Shown here: positions 58,862-64,000 of the stretch, piece after piece
Position numbering within the stretch: position 1 is the first letter of the stretch
How the letters are laid out: each line of letters opens with the position of its first letter
DNA from: Scleromatobacter sp964418745
Lineage (GTDB): Bacteria > Pseudomonadota > Gammaproteobacteria > Burkholderiales > Burkholderiaceae_C
Assembly (NCBI GenBank): GCA_964418745.1
Contig: CAYQMX010000006.1
Span: 1-64,000 of the forward strand
DNA length: 64,000 nt
Direction: 5' to 3'
Notes under the pieces: model-generated
Database searches by the model: none
What the model saw: only the letters and a program-made list of their open reading frames with translations
What the model was told of the DNA's origin: nothing
Program-made: the position numbers and the translations under genes

Positions 58862-60982
58862 GTGGCTCAAGAAGTCATCTTGCGTCCGAACGATGTGCTC
58901 GTTCCGGTCAAGCACTTGAAGGATGCAGGCTTCCCTGAAGGACGACTGCTGGTGCTCGATGCTCGCAAGTCCGGCTTCATTGCGACCATCTTGATAGACC
59001 GCCCTCGAAGCCCGAAATGGGCGTCTGTCGAACTCTTGGCGAGATTTGTACGCGAAGGGGCGCTGACCATCGAAAAGTTCAGCCAACCACCATCGTCATT
59101 GACGCCGATTTCAGCATTGACTCCAGCGGGCCTTTCAGAGTTCAACGCACGCAAAGCAGCGATGAAGCCACTCGTTCATGGCGACGGCGGGCTCAAGGAG
59201 CTCTTGTTTTACCCAGGCGAGTTCAGTCGCGTTTGCAGCAAGTTCGCAAAGCAACACGGGTTCAAAAGGCAATGGATTGAGAAGCTGGCATGGATGTGGC
59301 TGGTTAAAGGACGCACGGACTCAGCGTTCGTTGGCGCAAGGGACAAAGCGGGCGGCCCGGGAAAGAAACGTGGATTCACCGACGTAGTAGGCGGCCCAAG
59401 GCAAAAGGATGGCCCCGCATATGACGTGATTGCCGCGGCTCCGTATTCAGTCCTAGAGCGAGCGCAACTGCAAGAGATGGCGGAGAGGCTTCGGAAGAAG
59501 CTAGGGCGAGCCGTCTCGCAAGAGGAGTATGGGTTGAGGCTTCGCGCGATGGCAATGAAAAATGGCATGGCGCCTCCATCACATGCACAAGCCGTGTACT
59601 TCTTGAGGGACTACAAAGAGCGCAAGAAGATTGCTAAAGCGACCGGCCTCTTGCATCGGCGCTATCGAGGGGGCAAGTACGCCTCTCAGGATGCTGAGGT
59701 TGACTCGACGCAGTGCCAAGTCTTCACGAAGTCCGAAATCGCAGAAGATGTCCGACTCAAGAATCCGGTGCTTTACGTCTTGACTGAAGCAAAGCACAAC
59801 TACATAGCTGCAGTCTACCTAACCTACAGCGCACCGTCGCCGGCTGCACTTGCCGAAGTTCTGTTGCGCTCATTGGCCGGAATGGCGGACATCTGCAAAG
59901 AGTACGGGCTTCCGTATACAGACAAGGTCTTCCCCCCTCTGCCGCCAAGCCAGAAATTGTGGGCCGACAACCAAGAACTGCTATGTAAGAAGCTCAACAC
60001 CGCGGTTCTGACTCACCTGGGAACGCAGATAGAACTCGCCCTTGTCGGAGAGGGTGCTGACAAGGGAAAAGTCGAAGGAGACATCGGCAAGGTAAAGCGC
60101 AATCTGAAGCCCAACATTGCATCTTTCGACAAGCACGCCATCGGTCGCGCGCTTGACCGTGCCCGCAAGGGCACCCGCCTTGACTTCAAAGCTTTTGAGA
60201 GGGAACTTATCCGAATCGCATTCGAGCTCAACCACATGGAGCTTCCTGCTGACAAAGTGCCGAGGGAATTTATCGATACTCGGCTTCCAGTCAATCGAGT
60301 CGAGCTATTCAAGTGGGACATGGCGCGGACGCCTGAACTCGTAAGGTCAATTCCGTCGAAGGATTTGCTGCCAAAACTCATCTTGCCCACTGACTGGTAT
60401 CCAGTCCACGCAGGCGAGGGAATCTACATCAAGGGCCGTTACTACACATCTGTCGAACTTGTTGCCGACGGCTTCCTACGCAAGCGAGCCAGGGGCGCCA
60501 CGCCCCAAGTGCAGGTGGCCGAGCATCTAGGAACAACGAACTTTGTTTATTGGGTACGAGGGAAATGCGACCTCGTGAAGTGTGTGCTTCAGGGTGGTCA
60601 GGAAGATGCGCTGGGCAACATGACGGTCGTGGAAGCCGACGACCACATGGCCTCCTTGCCATCCCAAGCGAAGCGCGAGAGGCTCCGTAGGGTGAACAGC
60701 CAGTCGCATCAGTCCGCACCGCAGACCAAGCAAGACAGGAAGGCTCTTTCGGATTCGGCAAAAAAAGGGCACATCACTAAGAACCGCGGCCGTATCGATG
60801 CCGTGAGACGGGCTGAAGCGCAACTGCAAAACAAGAGAGATGCTCATCGTCGCTTTCCGAGCGAAGTTGCCTCGCCTGACGTCGAGCAAGAGGATGCTCC
60901 CATGAAAGCTGCAGACACGTTTGCGGACGAGCAAGCTAATCAAGTTGCACGGTGGCTCAAGCAGCGGCAGGAAACCAGCTAG
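58862..60982 (+). CDS. tnsB: TnsB-like DDE transposase
   Basis: A 706-aa transposase with an rve/Mu-type catalytic core. The triad is Asp281 (EVDSTQ), Asp369 (WADNQELL) and Glu405 (KVEGDIGK), with the canonical 35 residues between the second Asp and the Glu. Helical DNA-binding domains precede the core, and a beta-barrel plus a basic C-terminal tail follows, the last residues being where TnsB usually contacts TnsC. The start is GTG 58862, ten bases after tnsA. The stop lies 14 nt before tnsC. Confidence 0.93.
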   Translation: MAQEVILRPNDVLVPVKHLKDAGFPEGRLLVLDARKSGFIATILIDRPRSPKWASVELLARFVREGALTIEKFSQPPSSLTPISALTPAGLSEFNARKAAMKPLVHGDGGLKELLFYPGEFSRVCSKFAKQHGFKRQWIEKLAWMWLVKGRTDSAFVGARDKAGGPGKKRGFTDVVGGPRQKDGPAYDVIAAAPYSVLERAQLQEMAERLRKKLGRAVSQEEYGLRLRAMAMKNGMAPPSHAQAVYFLRDYKERKKIAKATGLLHRRYRGGKYASQDAEVDSTQCQVFTKSEIAEDVRLKNPVLYVLTEAKHNYIAAVYLTYSAPSPAALAEVLLRSLAGMADICKEYGLPYTDKVFPPLPPSQKLWADNQELLCKKLNTAVLTHLGTQIELALVGEGADKGKVEGDIGKVKRNLKPNIASFDKHAIGRALDRARKGTRLDFKAFERELIRIAFELNHMELPADKVPREFIDTRLPVNRVELFKWDMARTPELVRSIPSKDLLPKLILPTDWYPVHAGEGIYIKGRYYTSVELVADGFLRKRARGATPQVQVAEHLGTTNFVYWVRGKCDLVKCVLQGGQEDALGNMTVVEADDHMASLPSQAKRERLRRVNSQSHQSAPQTKQDRKALSDSAKKGHITKNRGRIDAVRRAEAQLQNKRDAHRRFPSEVASPDVEQEDAPMKAADTFADEQANQVARWLKQRQETS

Positions 60983-60996
60983 CAAGGCACGTCAAG

Positions 60997-62571
60997 ATGA
61001 AGAAATTGACCAGAATTGAGCTGTTGCAGCAAGGCCAGCGTCTGCCTGACATTCGACCCCTCAATGGGGTGCCTCCGGAAGGCTACGTCAAGTTTAGCGA
61101 CGACCCTGAATTGAACCATCCCTTCATCCAAGTGATTGGACAGCACGTTCTTGACCTGGGAGGGTTCGCGAAGAGATGCACGGATGCATTGCCCCTCGCG
61201 TCGGTGGGCGGCGGCCAACTTCAAACAAATCCCGTGCTGGCTGCGCTTGCATGCCGGTCCCTTTACAAAATTCCCTACCCGACACCCAGCCTAATCAGAC
61301 TGCATGGGCGCGTTCTAGAGACTCTTGTCTTGGGATACATCGACAGAAATCCTCTCTTCGACGTCGAGTGGAACAGCGTCACTCACTTCCTCCAAGCCAA
61401 CACGGTCGAGAATATTCAGAAGGTCGTGCTCGCGGCGCCATCAACAAACGTTCCCAGTATCTTCGTTGTGGGCGCTAGCGGAATGGGAAAGACATTCGCA
61501 ATGGAGTTTATCCTTTCGCTGCTGCCCGATGTCGTCAAGCACGTGTCTTTCAATGGAGTGGCTCTGAATCATGTTCAGGTCATCCACCTGTACGTTCAGT
61601 GTCCTCCGACCGGAACGCTCAAGGCGCTCCTGTTCAATATTTTGCTTGCCTTGGATTTCAGGCTCGGAACGAGGTTCTTTCACACCTGGCAGAGCAGCAT
61701 TTACTCAGTCGACGTCTTAATGGTCAACGTAGCGCTAATTCTTTTTAATCACGGGATTGGGGTGTTGGTTCTTGACGAGCTCCAGCACCTTAAAGCGAGG
61801 ACCAACGCCGAGGCGGAGCAATCACTCAACTTCTTTGTCTCGCTCATGAACTTCCTCAAGGTTCCTCTCGTTTGCGTGGGCACCTATGCGGCGATGGACG
61901 TCCTGACTGGAACGCTCCGGAATGGTCGGCGTCTCGGCAGCAATGGCTCGATTGACTTCGAGCTGTATCCCAAGGGGAGCGCGGTGACGCACTCCATAGA
62001 GGACTATTACCTTTCTCACCTTCCCGGACTCAGTAAGCGGCCCTTGACCGATGAATTTCGTAAGTCGGTAAGAGAAATTTATCAGGGCCTCCACTTCCTC
62101 TTGCCGAACCTTGTTCACCGCTGTACGGTAGAGACCATTTACCGAGAAAAGGAGTTCGTCAGTGACGAGGTGCTGCTCCACTACCGGAATGTTGAGCTAA
62201 AACCCATAAAAGGAGCATTGGATGCATTGAGAAGCAATAGCCCTGACCGGATTCAACTGTTCGATGACCTCATGTCGAACGACGCCATCAAGGCACTGCA
62301 AGACAGGCAGCAGCGAATGGGCGCGGAGAGCAAGAGAGACAGTAGTGACAAGCAGGGAGCGACCCGCCCGTTGACACCCGGAAGCGGCTCTGGCGAGACA
62401 GTGTCGGAGTTTCCGCATCACGACATCTCAGTAGAGGAGATTCGCCACCAATGCGGTTTGTCTAAGGCGCTGTTCGGAGACGGCGATGTCTACCCGATGT
62501 TGAAATCCAGGAAGCTTTTGGCCACACGCCTGGCATACGGCGAGCTGCCTCCTAACTTGTCGAGCGCATAG
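60997..62571 (+). CDS. tnsC: TnsC-like AAA+ transposition regulator
   Basis: A 524-aa ATPase that passes the target signal from TniQ/TnsD to TnsAB. Walker A GASGMGKT is at 159-166 and Walker B VLVLDELQHL at about 256-265. The sensor strand VCVGTYAAMDVL follows. The C-terminal tail (from about 430) is variable and charged. Start ATG 60997 is preferred to an upstream in-frame ATG (60952) that lies inside tnsB; AAGG precedes it. It ends one base before tniQ/tnsD. Confidence 0.9.
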   Translation: MKKLTRIELLQQGQRLPDIRPLNGVPPEGYVKFSDDPELNHPFIQVIGQHVLDLGGFAKRCTDALPLASVGGGQLQTNPVLAALACRSLYKIPYPTPSLIRLHGRVLETLVLGYIDRNPLFDVEWNSVTHFLQANTVENIQKVVLAAPSTNVPSIFVVGASGMGKTFAMEFILSLLPDVVKHVSFNGVALNHVQVIHLYVQCPPTGTLKALLFNILLALDFRLGTRFFHTWQSSIYSVDVLMVNVALILFNHGIGVLVLDELQHLKARTNAEAEQSLNFFVSLMNFLKVPLVCVGTYAAMDVLTGTLRNGRRLGSNGSIDFELYPKGSAVTHSIEDYYLSHLPGLSKRPLTDEFRKSVREIYQGLHFLLPNLVHRCTVETIYREKEFVSDEVLLHYRNVELKPIKGALDALRSNSPDRIQLFDDLMSNDAIKALQDRQQRMGAESKRDSSDKQGATRPLTPGSGSGETVSEFPHHDISVEEIRHQCGLSKALFGDGDVYPMLKSRKLLATRLAYGELPPNLSSA

Positions 62572-62572
62572 C

Positions 62573-63964
62573 ATGCTCCGAGAGCTGCGCTCGCCAATAC
62601 CCATCGCGGTGCTTCCAGGCGAGTCACTGGTGTCGTTCCTGGGCCGATGGTTCTTTGCTACCGGCTTGCCGTCGTCTCGATTGTTTGTGCAGGCGATAGC
62701 AGGAGAAGGCAGGCGTCGTCTTTCACCGGGATTGCCGAGTCGTCTGGATTGGGTGGTGAGGCATGTCGACGCTTTTAGGAGCCACTCCGCCGAAGACATG
62801 GTTTCCCAGTTCACCTTCGCGCCGCTTTATCGACCGTTTTTGGAACCTGCGACCTGGCTCGCGGTCAAATATCAGCTTGCCACCGGCAGCAACCGCGACG
62901 CGCGGATGCTTTTGGGGCTAGCGCGAGGTGGAGGAGAGACACGCGCTCTCCTTCATTGCAGCGAATGCATTGGCGCTCAAATATCAGGCTTTGGTCTGCC
63001 CTACTGGCGGCATGAGTTCGCGCTTCCCTACGTGACCGTTTGCCCTGTCCATCGTCGTGAGTTGAAGCCATCCAAGGCGAACACAAACCTTCGGCTGGGG
63101 CCCCACACATTGTTGGCCCCGCCGCCCGCCGCCCCGCAGCTCGAGCCATCGGTCATTACTTCCGCCGACGCATCGATAACCAGCGCAGCTTATCGACTCT
63201 CAAAGCTCGTTTGTGACCTGCAGGCTGCCGCCCCACTTCCTCTCAGCCGAGAACTGCTGGCTCAAACTTACCGGACTCGGCTCGCGGAAATCGGTCTTGC
63301 GAATTTTGGTGGAAGGGTAGAGAGGAATGAGCTCTACAAACGGCTTGGTCAACGCTGGGGTACGCATGGCGCGCTCAGTTGCTGCTCGGGTAGAGACGTG
63401 CCTGCCTGGCTGCCGTCGCTGTATGCGGATGGAAAGGTTGCAATCCGTTCACCGCTGCAGCATCTGCTGCTCATTGGGTTTCTCTTCGAAGACGTTCATT
63501 CGTGGAAAGAGGCGATTTCAAAGACCGTCGACGGGATGAGCTGCATACTGAGTCAGACTCCTGTCGTTGTCGAGAACGGCCCTCTCGTTGGCACGCAGCG
63601 CGTGCGACTGGAGCCCTGGGTCTCTCTCCCGTCCCGGAAGTGTCTTGGACGCGCGTTGAACACGCGAGCCATCGAACTCTTAAGAGAAGGCTTGCCCGTC
63701 CGCACGATTTCCTCTTTAACGGGTGATAGCGTTGCTTCGCTCTACCGAGGCCTTCATAGGAACCCTCAGCTCGCCAAGGAGTGGGCGCTGGCCGCCTTTG
63801 CCGAGCGCGCCGCGCTGGCCAAAAGGACTAGCAATGCATCGCCGTCAGCAGATTCTCATAACGTTGCTTCGCGAACAGCTGCCAAGAAGTGGCTCTATCG
63901 TCACCGGCGGACTTTCGTTGCCGTTGGCTCCAGTCCTAAGCGCGCTGAGCATGAGAATCGTTGA
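62573..63964 (+). CDS. tniQ: TniQ/TnsD-family target-selection protein (second)
   Basis: A 463-aa protein in the tnsD position of the operon. It opens LRSPIPIAVLPGESLVSFLGRW, as TniQ proteins do. The zinc module is Cys129-x2-Cys132, then RHEFALPYVTVCPVHRRELK. The C-terminal 250 residues include an HTH-like stretch (VRTISSLTGDSVASLYRGLHRN) and a basic tail, as in TnsD proteins that bind an attachment site. It shares little beyond the zinc region with the divergent TniQ. It is tightly packed after tnsC, so all four rightward genes are one operon. Confidence 0.85.
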   Translation: MLRELRSPIPIAVLPGESLVSFLGRWFFATGLPSSRLFVQAIAGEGRRRLSPGLPSRLDWVVRHVDAFRSHSAEDMVSQFTFAPLYRPFLEPATWLAVKYQLATGSNRDARMLLGLARGGGETRALLHCSECIGAQISGFGLPYWRHEFALPYVTVCPVHRRELKPSKANTNLRLGPHTLLAPPPAAPQLEPSVITSADASITSAAYRLSKLVCDLQAAAPLPLSRELLAQTYRTRLAEIGLANFGGRVERNELYKRLGQRWGTHGALSCCSGRDVPAWLPSLYADGKVAIRSPLQHLLLIGFLFEDVHSWKEAISKTVDGMSCILSQTPVVVENGPLVGTQRVRLEPWVSLPSRKCLGRALNTRAIELLREGLPVRTISSLTGDSVASLYRGLHRNPQLAKEWALAAFAERAALAKRTSNASPSADSHNVASRTAAKKWLYRHRRTFVAVGSSPKRAEHENR

Positions 63965-64000
63965 GGTTGCGCGCAAACACACTCGCTATGGCCCGAGGAG
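63951..64000 (+). CDS. Possible gene running off the right edge
   Basis: An ATG at 63951 overlaps the last codons of the TnsD-like gene and is open to the window end (begins MRIVEVARKHTRYGPR). Seventeen codons are too few to identify it. It may be the next transposon gene or a chance frame. Confidence 0.25.
   Translation, partial: MRIVEVARKHTRYGPR

Larger units (their letters stand above)
56480..64000. mobile_element. Tn7-like transposon, left part (other end outside window)
   Basis: The region has clearly lower GC and different codon use from the rest. It holds tnsA, tnsB, tnsC and tniQ/tnsD in one rightward operon and a second tniQ reading the other way next to the end. The end is placed at TGTGGCAAAT (56480) because Tn7-like ends begin TGT and chromosomal composition stops there; AACTT just before it would be the 5-bp target duplication. 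Both points need the other end, which is not in the window. No CRISPR array or cas gene is seen in the part that is present. Confidence 0.85.

Overview
The window looks like chromosome of a high-GC betaproteobacterium, most likely Burkholderiales near the Rubrivivax/Leptothrix/Roseateles group. This is inferred from very GC-rich codon use, the housekeeping proteins (GlmU, TtcA, FolB, Cca, Dtd), tightly overlapped operons and a complete-looking type II secretion (T2SS) operon beside chitinases. No rRNA, tRNA or CRISPR array was seen. One 100-N assembly gap lies at 50260-50359.

Layout. 1-11.7 kb: housekeeping genes (family-4 uracil-DNA glycosylase, glmU, a DUF4136 lipoprotein, ttcA-folB, a pteridine-reductase-like SDR, a MidA-like methyltransferase, an slt-cca-isochorismatase chain, a GST). 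11.9-16.4 kb: an HlyD adaptor, a C39-peptidase ABC exporter and an unknown one-helix protein. 16.4-19.8 kb: an Hsp70 and a membrane J-like partner. 19.9-25.4 kb: secreted nuclease, di-iron ferritin-like protein, CDF transporter, dtd, cupin. 25.5-34.2 kb: a signalling block of two coupled hybrid histidine kinases followed by a REC-GGDEF-EAL protein with a degenerate GGDKF site. 34.2-39.1 kb: unknown protein, 5'-nucleotidase, AAA+ ATPase, and an ECF sigma/anti-sigma pair. 39.1-42.1 kb: two secreted GH18 chitinases behind an AT-rich control region with three 11-bp-phased direct repeats. 42.6-43.5 kb: two VOC proteins. 43.7-55.7 kb: T2SS operon gspG-H-I-J-K-L-M-N-D-E-F with divergent gspC. 55.7-56.4 kb: HAD hydrolase.

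From about 56.48 kb to the right edge the GC content drops sharply. Here lies the left part of a Tn7-like transposon with tnsA, tnsB, tnsC and tniQ/tnsD in one operon, plus a second, different tniQ transcribed divergently at the end. The far end and any cargo lie outside the window.

The most unusual small-scale feature is a family of mini-ORFs of about 21 codons (core RPxEGART) placed between genes of operons (hlyD/ABC exporter, gspM/gspN, and a 62-bp tandem array between gspL and gspM). Each mini-ORF overlaps both neighbours by ATGA, carries its own Shine-Dalgarno, and contains a UUCG-type hairpin. Together they form unbroken chains of stop-start coupled reading frames.

How the parts may work together: the T2SS probably exports the two chitinases and perhaps the ExeM/NucH-type nuclease, giving a polymer-degrading lifestyle, while the kinase/EAL cluster and the ECF sigma pair provide envelope and lifestyle control.
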